This document shows positions 19,157-28,400 of a stretch of 64,000 bases of DNA, piece after piece. Numbering within the stretch: the first letter of the stretch is position 1; every line of letters starts with the position of its first letter. The stretch comes from Fen-1301 sp963786395. GTDB lineage: Bacteria > Bacteroidota > Ignavibacteria > Ignavibacteriales > Ignavibacteriaceae. Location of the stretch: assembly GCA_963786395.1 (NCBI GenBank), contig CAWAZD010000014.1, positions 124,001 through 188,000 on the forward strand. The letters run 5' to 3'. Both the position numbers and the translations under genes were made by a program. The notes under the pieces were generated by a model, which searched no databases, was not told the DNA's origin, and saw nothing but the letters and a program-made list of their open reading frames with translations.

Positions 19157-20870
19157 ATGAACATTGGTGATATACTAGACAAAAAGTATAAAATTCTCAA
19201 GCGACTCGGTCTTGGTGGGTTTGGTATAGTATACCTTGCTGAAGACAAACTAGCAAAAAGAAATGTTGCTATAAAGGCCCTTCTGGAAAAAGAAAATTTA
19301 AATCAAGAGGATTTAGTACGAGAGATCGAGTTTCTTGCTTCCCTAAACCATAAATCGATTGTTACATTTTATCATCATTTTTTTAACAATAAGATCCTTC
19401 ACCTGGTTATGGAATATTGCAAGGGTGGTAATCTTGATGACCTGATTGAATCAAAAAACAAGTTGTCTGTTGATGAAGCAGTAAAAATTGCCATAGATAT
19501 TTGCGATGTGTTTATTTTTATTCATAAAAATAATATCATACACAGAGATATAAAACCTAGAAATATTCTAATTGACTCAGATGATAATATAAAGGTTTCG
19601 GATTTTGGAATCGCCAATACTCATAGCGGGACGCCAATATATTTAGCCCCAGAAGTTTATTCTGCTCAATATGATTCTAGTAGGGATCCCCGCGTCGATA
19701 TATATGCACTTGGAATCACACTTTTAGAAATGATTAATGGTTTCAATCCTTTCCATCGGTTAGATGGACAAGCAATGCTTGCATATAAATTTAGTCATAC
19801 TTTTATACCAACTACTTTACCGCAATGGTTGCAGGCAATTATTTTAAATTCAACTCACCCAATTCCGGAATTAAGATTTCAAACTGCTATTGAATTTAAA
19901 CAAGCTTTATTATCCAAAAGTGTTCCATTTATTATCAATAAAGAACGTATAAAAATTGACGGTACCTTTGAAATAGCAAACAAATATTTACTTAAAAAGA
20001 ACTGGCATAAATCAATTACTTACATTGAGCAAGGATTAGAAAGCCATATTGATTCTGCATTAGGTTTAATGTCTGCGGGAAAGTATTATCTAAAAATACA
20101 TAGACTTGATAAAGCAAAAATGTATTTAGACCGGGCAATTAAAATCAATCCGGGTGTAACAACCAAAAAGGAACTTGCCGAAATTCATATTGTATACCCG
20201 GGATTATTCATTAGCGATTTCTCTCCTTCAAAACCATCTCCAGCTCAATCCAACCGATTGGGAAGCCTATAATCTTCTTGTTGAATGTTTCTATAAAATG
20301 GAAAGATTTGATACAGCTCTGGAGGTTTTAGAAGCGATTATGCCCGAAGCAAAGCAGGACTGTTTTTGGAACAATTGGTTACTGATGAAATACTTAATCG
20401 AGGATGAATATCTGGAACTATCTAGCTATGCAGCGCAAAAAGTTAAGTCAAGACATTTTATTGAAACAAATCTTAATATAATGAGGGATTTGAATAACTT
20501 TCTTATTAACACTGACGGTCCCCATAACAAACTATTATATCAGGATTATCGGTTTCACAAATATTTATCCATAAATACAATTGTCATTCAAGATATAAAG
20601 GGCCGGAAGAGGGAATTTAATAAACCTATAATAACAATAGGTAGAAATAAGGATAATGATTATTATATAGATAATAATTCGGTTAGTCGAAGAAGTTGTG
20701 TAATTGTAAATTATCCCAATGACGTCTGGATTTATGATATGGGAAGCATATCAAACATCATTATTGACGATAAAGAAATTGTGCAAAAACAATTCTTATT
20801 AGGAAAACATAAAATTCGCTTAAATGATTATTCCTTTGATCTATATACGAGTGAAGGTTTATTAATATGA
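19157..20870 (+). CDS. Ser/Thr protein kinase with TPR and FHA domains, one frameshift
   Basis: Residues 1-265 form a eukaryotic-type kinase: glycine loop LGLGGFGIVYLAED, VAIKALLEKEN, catalytic IIHRDIKPRNIL, DFGIAN and TPIYLAPEVY. TPR-like helices follow (KYYLKIHRLDKAKMYLDRAI). The frame then shifts around 20193-20200 by loss of one base. The next frame continues the TPRs (DYSLAISLLQNHLQLN, MERFDTALEVLEAIM) and ends in an FHA domain (ITIGRNKDNDYYID, SVSRRSCVIV, VWIYDMGSISNI). FHA domains bind phosphothreonine, suggesting self-regulation. I prefer the ATG at 19157; an in-frame TTG lies at 19124. It follows mod on the same strand within the direct-repeat-bracketed island. A defence-kinase role is an inference. 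Confidence 0.8.
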
Positions 20871-20986
20871 ATAGGAATTTTATCAATAAATCATGGTGTT
20901 GCAATAAAATGAAACGTACTCGAAATATAACGGTTATTATGGCTTGTTTAACGAGTGTTTTCCTAAATAATAAGGGGATTCATCCC

Positions 20987-21034
20987 CATGCACGTAACGG
21001 CTTATGCATGAAAATGGGGATGGGGATGTACACA
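20987..21034 (+). repeat. 48-bp direct repeat, right copy, bracketing the R-M/kinase island
   Basis: Same sequence and orientation as 13934-13981 with two differences (A for C at its 11th base, C for G at its 45th). Immediately upstream, AAGGGGATTCATCCCC gives an additional small palindrome not present at the left copy. The 117 bases before it after the kinase stop, and the 73 after it, show no gene. Confidence 0.8.
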
Positions 21035-21107
21035 CCAGTATTTTAATAATATTTTAACGAAATTAGACCTAATGGCTTGATAAATAAATTAAATTAAAGG
21101 TTCTGTT

Positions 21108-21434
21108 ATGAAATGGCCAAAGAAGCACACAAAAAATCTTATATATAAAGCTCTTATAAATACATCGCCAAAAACTGAAGATCAATTAATAAACGCGGCG
21201 ATTGCACTTGCAGTTAAAAAACAGTTTTATGAATTTGATTCCGAACAAGATCAGGAAGCAGTATTTGCAAACCTTGACAGTAAAGATCAGAGTCATATTG
21301 CTGAAGTGGTCAAAGAGGTTATTAAAGATTTAAATGAAAAGGAATTGCTTAGGGTAAATCCGGATACAGCAGTATCTCTAACAGCAGACGGTATATATTT
21401 CGTTTTAAATCGGCTGCCTAAAAACTATTTTTAG
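21108..21434 (+). CDS. Hypothetical 108-residue protein
   Basis: The product is mostly helical and charged: LINAAIALAVKKQFYEF, then EVVKEVIKDLNEKELLRV, then a short hairpin-like VSLTADGIYFVLNRL. The final part resembles the recognition-helix-plus-wing order of a winged-helix domain, but I do not recognise a family. An AAAGGTTCTGTTATG context gives a weak ribosome-binding site (AAAGG) before the ATG. It lies just outside the right 48-bp repeat and is convergent with the cupin gene, whose end is 34 bases away. It may be a normal chromosomal gene rather than island cargo. Confidence 0.6.
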   Translation: MKWPKKHTKNLIYKALINTSPKTEDQLINAAIALAVKKQFYEFDSEQDQEAVFANLDSKDQSHIAEVVKEVIKDLNEKELLRVNPDTAVSLTADGIYFVLNRLPKNYF

Positions 21435-21468
21435 GCAGTGTCAAAAGCAGTCTCACGCGCAAAAGGTT

Positions 21469-21837
21469 TTATTTTTTTAATTCAATAAGCAGCATATGAA
21501 TTTTGGTTTTCCCAATATTCTCTGTGGTATGAGTAGTTGCATCCAGCCAAAGAGTCTCTCCTTTCTTGAATACAGTAGTTTTGGTTTTTCCATCCGGAGA
21601 AGTAGCTTTGGATTTTCCTCCTTCAAACACATAAATAAGATAATCGGGATGTGAGTGCATTCCGGTTTTCTCACCCGGAATATTCGAATGATCAATAACC
21701 CTGACTTTTTCGTTATCGAGAACAATCTTATAATGTGCAGGGTCTACTTTTGTTACATCCTGTGCTTTTAGTAATACAGGTGAAGATAGGATGAAACAAA
21801 AAAGAATTAATATGAGGTAATTTAATCTTTTGAACAT
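21469..21837 (-). CDS. Secreted cupin-domain protein
   Basis: A 122-residue protein with a signal peptide (about 1-25, ending LLKAQ) and a single small cupin barrel. The metal-site motif is GMHSHPDYLIYVFEGG (His-x-His, then a glycine-rich turn), with a second motif near TTHTTENIGKT. Such proteins bind a metal and often a small organic ligand, or act as dioxygenase-like enzymes. This one should act in the periplasm or outside. No partner gene is adjacent. The function cannot be narrowed further. Confidence 0.75.
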   Translation of the reverse strand: MFKRLNYLILILFCFILSSPVLLKAQDVTKVDPAHYKIVLDNEKVRVIDHSNIPGEKTGMHSHPDYLIYVFEGGKSKATSPDGKTKTTVFKKGETLWLDATTHTTENIGKTKIHMLLIELKK

Positions 21838-21992
21838 GGCAGGACTCCTTAAATAATTATTATTTATTATAATATTATTACAGGAGATGGTATCAAATGA
21901 TTGAAATCATATTCCAATGATCAACTTGATATATCAGATTATTTTATTCTTGCATAATTACGGGTAATATAAATAAATCCGCTATGTCCGGC

Positions 21993-24668
21993 TTACTTTT
22001 CTTTTTTTATGAAGATGAATTGACCACCCTCATCTCTTGTATCGCGAATAGCCTGAAGCTGGGGTGTCTGATTCGAATTATTTGCAACCGCAATCTTGAA
22101 TTCATTAAATAGCTGGTTAGCATCGTAATATTTAAATGTGTTTTCTTTCAGCGCTTTTAGCAAATAATACGAAAATATTGAATGTCCATCCTTTCCTCCG
22201 TCCATAACTTCTTCGAGTCCACCTGAAGTTAATGCCACTCTTGATGGTTTACGATAAACTTCTTTATAGTAACGATCCATATTATTAGGGTCAAAGGGGA
22301 TTGATTCTGTCATAGTGCCACGGAAAATATCTCCCGCAAAACACGCGTCTGTGATCAGGAGTGTATGTTTAGATGGTATGCCTCCCAGATAATCTTTTAT
22401 TTCAGAATTGGAGATAAAATCGGAAGTTGAATTAGAAGTTGCATCGGAGGGGACCCAATAGCCCCTATTAAGATCTTTATTAAACTGACCATGACCGGAA
22501 TAAAAGATTAAAAGGTTATCTTCACTTTTTACGTTTTTTACAAACCAATCCAGCTTCTGCATTATATTTCTTCGTGTAGCATCTTTATCAAGAAGAACAG
22601 AAAAGTCATCAAATTTATAATCTGACTTTAATACCTTTGCAATTTCCGCGGCATCATTAACTGCATTTTTTAATTGAGGCCAGTATCCGGCATATGAATT
22701 TATACCCACAATTAAGGCATAATATTTACCCGCCGCAATAGAAACATCAAGTTTACTTGTGATAGTAAAAGTATCAAGGGAAGCGTTGTTACTTTTATCT
22801 ATCGCCGCAACAATAATCTGATTATCACCCGGTTTCAGGATCACATCAAGATCAAATTCGCCGGAGGGGGTAAGGCGCGCACTCAGATTATTTATTCTGA
22901 CTTCCGAAATACCGTTTTCATCCCGGGCAATTCCACGAATTTTAATCAGATCAGATTTATGAACAATCTTAATACCTCGTGATACAGTTGGTTCAAGGAT
23001 AGTAATAACAGGTCCGGACTTATCAGCAGGATAATCAACATCAAATGAAATCTGACTGGTATTATTCATTTTATCAGTAACCGATATTTTAACCGGATTA
23101 TTTCCCGGTTTCAAATGAATGTACTTTGAAAAATTGTTATTGGCTGATGTACCGACCTGATTATTTATAAGAAAATAATTAAGAGGATAGTCAGTAACTA
23201 TTATACCTTTGACTTCAATTGAATCAGATTTCGCGGTAATTTTATTTGATGTTCTGATATCAGGTGAAGTTAAATAAACAACGGGGTTCGCATCAACTTT
23301 TATATTTTCAATTTTAAATGTAGTATCCGATATGCCCCGGGCAATATCAATAGTTTCAATATTAACAAAATTTGTTCCTTGTGACAGAGCAATAGTATCT
23401 ATAAAAAATCCCTGATTAACAGGAACTATATTATTATTGATTTTTATAAAAACAGAGCCATCCTCAATCAAATACCCGGCAATAATATAGGAATTATTAA
23501 ACGCCATAAGGTTTTCTTTTTTCATGCTTGAAGGGCGCAGAAGTCTTATGGAATTACTAATATTTTTTACCGGAGGTTTGGCAATAATTTCCTGCTTTAT
23601 ATCCAGATCTTTAATTTCAGCTTTTGTTATTTCTTTTGGTGGAATACCATCAAAAGAAATTGAAGTCAATTTTGCAATTTCTTTTTGCTTAAATCCTCTT
23701 TCCCCCCACCATTTCATTTCTCCTTTGATATATTCACCTTCTTTTTCAGAGGCATAAATAAATACTTTATCAAATAAAGCCCGGGCTTTTTCAAGTTGAG
23801 CTCTTGACAGACTGCTAAATCCAAAATAAAATAGTGAGTTCACTTTGCTATCGTTTGGATCCACCAGTTCATTTATTTTATTTAAATATACCTGGGAACT
23901 AATAGTATCATTTCCGGCATAGCTTACCTTTGCCAAAGCATAAATTGTTGAGAGATCTTTTAATTCATCAGGAGAGGAGGGGGTTATGAATGGTTTCATA
24001 GCTTTGAACAATACCGGAAACTCAGAATCATTGATATAGGGTTCCAGTTTAATTAATTCCTGGGAATTGATCTTTATTTTATTCTTCTCAAGAATATTAA
24101 AAACAAAAGTAACATCACTAACCTGATAATTTTTTGCTAACTGATAAACAACCGAGGGGTCTTTCAAAGTTCCCAAATCCTGAATAAAGATAAAAGGCTG
24201 CAGCAATTTGAATATTTTGGGAAATTCCGGTTCATGGATGTAAGGATCCAGTTTTGCTAAATCAAGAGAATTTATTTTAACATCTTTGGTGGAGAATTTA
24301 TTGACCGCCGGTTCTAGTTTGTCAAATTGTTTCTTGTGAAAGCACCACATAGTATATTCAACTAAAGGCGGATTGTAAAGATCGGCAAGCCTGTCGAAAT
24401 AAAAATTCAATAGTCCTTCATTGTTCTTTATAAGATTGGGGTACTCCTGGCAGACTATTGATTTAATTACCGCATTTGCCTGATGCTGTCCGGGATTAAC
24501 AGAAATTATATCAAGACATATTTTTAATGCCTCGAGATAATCTTTCTTCCCATTTAATTTAGATAATTTCTCCAGATTTTTCGCAATACCAGCGTCCATC
24601 TGGGGAAACAGATTACAATTTATAGTAATAAAGAAAAAAGCTGACAGGAGAAGTATTTTAGTTCTCAT
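21993..24668 (-). CDS. Secreted caspase-like (peptidase C14) protein with repeat and Ig-like domains
   Basis: From the preferred start (ATG at 24666-24668, MRTKILLLSAFFFITINC, a signal peptide) the protein has about 891 residues. The N-terminal part has TPR-like helices and an internal duplication: LDLAKLDPYIHEPEFPKIFK and, about 85 residues on, QELIKLEPYINDSEFPVLFK. Next come two glucodextranase/Ig-like domains (VYLTSPDIRTSNKITAKSD; ILEPTVSRGIKIVHKSD). The C-terminal 240 residues are a caspase fold: YYALIVGINSYAG, catalytic His in FYSGHGQF, catalytic Cys in TDACFAGD. Caspase-like bacterial proteases cut after basic or acidic residues. This one is likely exported. The frame extends 39 codons upstream, but that stretch is only a hydrophobic lead and less plausible. 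Confidence 0.8.
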   Translation of the reverse strand: MRTKILLLSAFFFITINCNLFPQMDAGIAKNLEKLSKLNGKKDYLEALKICLDIISVNPGQHQANAVIKSIVCQEYPNLIKNNEGLLNFYFDRLADLYNPPLVEYTMWCFHKKQFDKLEPAVNKFSTKDVKINSLDLAKLDPYIHEPEFPKIFKLLQPFIFIQDLGTLKDPSVVYQLAKNYQVSDVTFVFNILEKNKIKINSQELIKLEPYINDSEFPVLFKAMKPFITPSSPDELKDLSTIYALAKVSYAGNDTISSQVYLNKINELVDPNDSKVNSLFYFGFSSLSRAQLEKARALFDKVFIYASEKEGEYIKGEMKWWGERGFKQKEIAKLTSISFDGIPPKEITKAEIKDLDIKQEIIAKPPVKNISNSIRLLRPSSMKKENLMAFNNSYIIAGYLIEDGSVFIKINNNIVPVNQGFFIDTIALSQGTNFVNIETIDIARGISDTTFKIENIKVDANPVVYLTSPDIRTSNKITAKSDSIEVKGIIVTDYPLNYFLINNQVGTSANNNFSKYIHLKPGNNPVKISVTDKMNNTSQISFDVDYPADKSGPVITILEPTVSRGIKIVHKSDLIKIRGIARDENGISEVRINNLSARLTPSGEFDLDVILKPGDNQIIVAAIDKSNNASLDTFTITSKLDVSIAAGKYYALIVGINSYAGYWPQLKNAVNDAAEIAKVLKSDYKFDDFSVLLDKDATRRNIMQKLDWFVKNVKSEDNLLIFYSGHGQFNKDLNRGYWVPSDATSNSTSDFISNSEIKDYLGGIPSKHTLLITDACFAGDIFRGTMTESIPFDPNNMDRYYKEVYRKPSRVALTSGGLEEVMDGGKDGHSIFSYYLLKALKENTFKYYDANQLFNEFKIAVANNSNQTPQLQAIRDTRDEGGQFIFIKKEK

Positions 24669-24825
24669 AACAACACCCAAAATAATTATGTAGAAATCTT
24701 TGAGGACAGATACTGTATTATTTAATACGACAACATAAAACAAGAATAGTTCTAAAAAGATAATAATTAAATAATGCAAGTGCAAAGGAAATTGAAGGAA
24801 TTAATACACTGTTACAATTCCGGGT

Positions 24826-24856
24826 AAAAAATGGCCGTTAGTTTTACACAACGGCC
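24826..24856 (-). terminator. Rho-independent terminator after the 177-residue T9SS gene
   Basis: On the minus strand a GGCCGTT/AACGGCC stem (24850-24856 with 24833-24839, 10-base loop) is followed by a run of Ts (24826-24831 read as A on the plus strand). It lies 27 bases past the stop of the gene at 24883-25416. Confidence 0.75.
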
Positions 24857-24882
24857 GATGTATATAATTTAGTAAATAACAA

Positions 24883-25416
24883 TTATTTCAGAAGAATCAT
24901 TTTATTTATCTTTTCAAATGTCTGAGTCTTTATCCGGTAGAAATAAATGCCGCTTGCTGCTCCCTGCGCGTTCCACAGCACTTCATACGTTCCTGCCTGA
25001 ACATCCTGATCTACAAGTTTAGTTATTTCTTTTCCAGTTATATCATAAATTGTAAGAGTTACATGTTCACTATTTGGTATTGCATATCTGATTGATGTTG
25101 AAGGATTAAACGGATTAGGGTAATTCTGTTCAAGGTTCCAGGAATCGGGGACAGTACCGGTAACGGCTTCTTTCAACAGACCTTTTATATGTGCATGACT
25201 GAAGGTTAAAAATCCAAACAGTATCCCGGTATTACCATTACCTGATGATCCAATGAAAGTTTCACCAATGGAGGAAACCACCTTTGTATGCGTGGCACCG
25301 GAAATATCATTACCGGATTCAAATATCGACCATTTAATGTAATTGTGTTGGGGAAAAACATATGAACAAAATAAAATCCCGGCTAACGGTATAAGTAAAA
25401 TATTTATCTTTTTCAT
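24883..25416 (-). CDS. Small secreted protein with T9SS sorting domain
   Basis: This 177-residue protein has a signal peptide (ending CSYVFPQ), a short N-domain of about 70 residues (SGATHTKVVSSIGETFIGSS, a pattern common to short Ignavibacteria T9SS proteins) and a type A sorting domain. That domain shows NLEQNYPNPFNPSTSIRYAI and the ending FEKINKMILLK. It should be exported by the type IX system. It begins 12 bases after the stop of the 570-residue surface protein on the same strand, so the two are likely one operon ending at the terminator at 24826-24856. Confidence 0.8.
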   Translation of the reverse strand: MKKINILLIPLAGILFCSYVFPQHNYIKWSIFESGNDISGATHTKVVSSIGETFIGSSGNGNTGILFGFLTFSHAHIKGLLKEAVTGTVPDSWNLEQNYPNPFNPSTSIRYAIPNSEHVTLTIYDITGKEITKLVDQDVQAGTYEVLWNAQGAASGIYFYRIKTQTFEKINKMILLK

Positions 25417-25428
25417 TTTGTGCCTCTT

Positions 25429-27141
25429 TTACTTTTTAGATTCCGGTTTCAAGGGGAGAGAATTTAATAGGTCTTTAATTTTTGACTGATTTATTGATTC
25501 AGGAGAATTTTTTATCTCTATCTTATTATCAGGCATTAAAGACTTATAATCAAATAGAGCTTTGCTTGCATTCTGGCCATATAATTCCGGGAAATAATAT
25601 TTCCCTTTCTCCTGAGCATTCTTTTCCAATTCGACAACTACAGGGTTAGCTTTCATATAAGGATCATTCCTTATACCTGTAACCTGCCATGAAACTTCCA
25701 CATTGGGTTTGTCGGTTCTGATTATAAATGAATTATTCTGAATCTTCTTTCCTATTATTGCCTGGGCGAATTGATCGATTACTGTGAGCTGATATTTGTA
25801 ATTGATATTTAATGCTTCAAAGTATGATGGCAAATTAACTGTGGCGTATCCATTTGCATCAGTAGTGATATTTCCATTATAAATATTCATTACGTCCGGA
25901 CTTTCAATACTGGAATGAACCAGAAATTTGTTTTCAGGGTCCAGTGGATGATCTATTTTGAAATGTTTAACACCTGAAGTATTTAGATTTCCGTTAATAT
26001 CTACTTCTCCAAAAAACATACCTGCAGCCCCGGAATTGTAAGCAATTATCCCGGCAGTATTTCCAGAAGCTACAATTCCATAAGTACTGCCCTGGGCAGT
26101 AACACCAGATGGACCTATACCAACTAAACCGGAACCATTTGGAGTTTTTGTAATTCCCTCGACACCATATCCGATTCCAGTGGTTGACGTATTTGCGCCT
26201 TGCACCCCAAAACCACCCGAAGCATTAGTTGCTATCCCTTGAATACCACCGAAACCCCCTTGTCCCCATACACCGATTCCGATGGAAGATCGAGTTGTTC
26301 CATAAATACCCACTACTTCACCAGAGGTTGCCGTATTTTCTCCATAAACCCCGTAACCGGATGGGATACTCGAACCACCATACACCCCATAACCAAAGCC
26401 AGTCCCGGTAGATCCATTTATAACTCCTGCAGTTCCAATGCCAGATACACTTTGCCCAATAATTGCTGCGCCGGTGCCAGAAGTTATTGCTCCAAGTAGA
26501 AGATTTGGATAATTTACAGCTCCATTAAGAAAAAGAGGTAGGTTAAAATTTACAGTCGTAGTTGGACCGGCAGGATTTTGGATACTCAAATTGTTATCAG
26601 TATTCAGAAGACTCTGAATACCCGTTCCCCCTGTGGAAGAGCTGGAAACTGTAATAGTGTTCCCGGTTGAAGTTACTGTAGTACCGCCGCTTCCCTGTAA
26701 TGTTACATTATCCTTTAGTCCGTTAAGACTTTTAACTACTTTTCCACCAATAACATCATTAGCTGAATTTGAGTTCATCGATGTAAAACTGTAAGGAGCG
26801 GAATTAAGTGGAACGCGTGGAGTAAGTTCTGCACCGGATCCTACTGCAATTCCAAGAAAGTATTGAGTATCAAATTTAACACCCGAACCAAATGGTGTTA
26901 CGTCACCAAGACGAGTTGAAAAAAGCCCCTTTATTACACTAACATGTTTCCCTTCACTCCAGATGGAGGTTCCACCGGAGTTTTGTGTGTATAAAGCAAA
27001 GGTGACAAAATAATCTCCATCAGGTTTAGGGAACCCTGCTGCATCTGTTAAAAGTCCCTCGTATGAAAGCGTTTGGGGAATTTGCGCAAACAGGGAAGTT
27101 GCAATAAAAACAAACAGCATCGAAACGTAGATCTTTTTCAT
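25429..27141 (-). CDS. Secreted glycine-rich repeat surface protein
   Basis: This 570-residue protein has a signal peptide (ending TSLFAQ). An N-terminal beta-domain follows (about 22-120, with LSYEGLLTDAAG, GGTSIWSEGKHVSV, GLFSTRLGDVTPFG and AELTPRVPLNSAPYSFTS) of a type common in Ignavibacteria and Bacteroidetes surface proteins. Residues about 210-370 are Gly/Thr/Tyr repeats of the GxGYGVYG kind. The last 180 residues (HFKIDHPLDPENKFLVHSSI, then a beta-rich tail) form a conserved domain of unknown function. It resembles tail-fibre-like trimeric structures, but this is only inferred. No T9SS domain is visible; the next gene, 12 bases on, carries one. Confidence 0.65.
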   Translation of the reverse strand: MKKIYVSMLFVFIATSLFAQIPQTLSYEGLLTDAAGFPKPDGDYFVTFALYTQNSGGTSIWSEGKHVSVIKGLFSTRLGDVTPFGSGVKFDTQYFLGIAVGSGAELTPRVPLNSAPYSFTSMNSNSANDVIGGKVVKSLNGLKDNVTLQGSGGTTVTSTGNTITVSSSSTGGTGIQSLLNTDNNLSIQNPAGPTTTVNFNLPLFLNGAVNYPNLLLGAITSGTGAAIIGQSVSGIGTAGVINGSTGTGFGYGVYGGSSIPSGYGVYGENTATSGEVVGIYGTTRSSIGIGVWGQGGFGGIQGIATNASGGFGVQGANTSTTGIGYGVEGITKTPNGSGLVGIGPSGVTAQGSTYGIVASGNTAGIIAYNSGAAGMFFGEVDINGNLNTSGVKHFKIDHPLDPENKFLVHSSIESPDVMNIYNGNITTDANGYATVNLPSYFEALNINYKYQLTVIDQFAQAIIGKKIQNNSFIIRTDKPNVEVSWQVTGIRNDPYMKANPVVVELEKNAQEKGKYYFPELYGQNASKALFDYKSLMPDNKIEIKNSPESINQSKIKDLLNSLPLKPESKK

Positions 27142-27447
27142 AGTATCCCTCTTATTGTTAGTGAAGTTTTATCTTTTTATAAGAACATATTTATTCGATA
27201 TTAAAAAAAAATATATTGAGAAACCGGAGTCTTTATCCGATAAGAGTATATGCTGCTTGCTCTTTATTGATTGAATAAATAATTAGGCCGCTTTTGGTGT
27301 GGCAACCAATTGATTGTTTTAGGTGATATTATTATTTCCCAAATAATTTAAAATTGTTCTTTATCATATTCCACAATACTTTACATTAGCAATTATTTAA
27401 AAACACAGATTCAATTTCTCCGCCGATTTTTTTCACAATATCAAAGA
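27142..27447. other. AT-rich spacer without a gene
   Basis: This stretch of about 300 bases upstream of the surface-protein operon shows no open frame with coding character. It should include the promoter of the leftward operon in its first 100 bases, but no clear boxes are recognised. It runs into a lipase gene fragment on the other side. Confidence 0.4.
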
Positions 27448-27648
27448 CAGCCGGCTGAAAAAGTTGTAAGGCTGAACAGTATGATTAAATCGTATTGTCA
27501 GGAGAATAATATTGTATATGTAGATTATTATTCGGCAATGGTTGATGAAAGAAAAGGTTTGGATAAAAAATATACCGATGACGGGGTGCATCCTACAATA
27601 GCAGGTTATAAAGTAATGGAATCATTAATTCTAAAAGCACTTGAATAA
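27448..27648 (+). pseudogene. C-terminal fragment of a GDSL/SGNH hydrolase
   Basis: Translation from 27448 reads QPAEKVVRLNSMIKSYCQ, then NNIVYVDYYSAMVDE, then DDGVHPTIAGYKVMESLILK and a TAA at 27646-27648. The D-G-V-H-P block is the catalytic Asp/His block V of SGNH (GDSL) hydrolases and is normally close to the C-terminus. The nucleophile block (GDSxT) and the rest of the enzyme are missing and there is no start codon, so this is the stump of a deleted gene. Confidence 0.65.
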
Positions 27649-27770
27649 GTTTGTTGTCAAGCTGTAAAGAAATTATTTCGGGTTCATTTGGAATAGATTT
27701 GTATATATTTGAAAAAGTAATATTAAACTTGTATTTTCAATGCTTATAAAAGGAATTATGATAACCAATT

Positions 27771-27962
27771 ATGGTTGAAAAAGTAGTTAACATATTAAAG
27801 GGACATTCAAACAAGAGTGACTTCAAATATTGGCAGAACCAGCCTTTTGAAAAGCGCTTACTTACTTTAGAAGAAATCAGACAAGAATATAACAGCTGGC
27901 GCTATGATAATAAGCAAGGATTTCAAAGAGTTTTTAGAATTATTAAACAAAAACAAAGTTAA
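27771..27962 (+). CDS. 63-residue protein paired with a nucleotidyltransferase
   Basis: The product (MVEKVVNILKGHSNKSDFKY..., with WQNQPFEKRLLTLEEIRQEY and a basic tail RVFRIIKQKQS) resembles the small proteins often encoded just before a stand-alone nucleotidyltransferase gene. It overlaps the next gene by 59 bases in another frame, so the two are expressed together. It is probably the regulatory or partner half of a toxin-antitoxin-like pair. This is inferred from its context, not from a named family. Confidence 0.65.
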   Translation: MVEKVVNILKGHSNKSDFKYWQNQPFEKRLLTLEEIRQEYNSWRYDNKQGFQRVFRIIKQKQS

Positions 27963-28344
27963 ATATCTTGTTGTTGGAGGATATGCTCTAGCATTTCATG
28001 GCTATCCCCGATATACAAAGGATATTGATTTGTGGATACTTATGGAAAAATCAAATGCGGAAAGTATCCTAAAAACTTTAAATGAGTTCGGCTTTTCTGG
28101 TCCCGGAATAACAGTTGAAGATTTGAATACTCCTGAAACAGTTATACAATTAGGGTATCCGCCTAATAGAATTGACCTTATGACAGCAGTAAGCGGGTTG
28201 ACATTCGATGAATGCTACAACAAAAAAATTGAAGTGGATATTGAAGGGATAAGTGTTTGTTTTATCGATTTAGAAAGTCTGAAAAAGAATAAAAAAGCTT
28301 CCGGAAGGCATCAGGATTTAGCCGATTTGGAAAACCTGGAATAG
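27904..28344 (+). CDS. Nucleotidyltransferase-fold protein (AbiEii/MNT-like)
   Basis: The 146-residue protein shows a minimal nucleotidyltransferase core: VKYLVVGGYALAFHGYPR followed by YTKDIDLWI (the G-G then D-x-D metal-binding pattern), and a later PPNRIDLMTAVSGL that can supply the third acidic residue. Related proteins act as toxins or antitoxins that modify tRNA or proteins with nucleotides. The overlapping 63-residue gene in front supports a two-gene module. It is intact and lies among accessory fragments, consistent with horizontal gain. Confidence 0.75.
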   Translation: MIISKDFKEFLELLNKNKVKYLVVGGYALAFHGYPRYTKDIDLWILMEKSNAESILKTLNEFGFSGPGITVEDLNTPETVIQLGYPPNRIDLMTAVSGLTFDECYNKKIEVDIEGISVCFIDLESLKKNKKASGRHQDLADLENLE

Positions 28345-28400
28345 TATCGCCGACAGAAGGATCAGAGATGGACAAAGTATAAGTGAATTGTGCTTTCAGG

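Noticed and set aside
22000..24785. Extended 930-residue start for the caspase-like protein
   Set aside because: The extra 39 residues are an additional hydrophobic stretch before a perfectly good signal peptide at the 24668 start.
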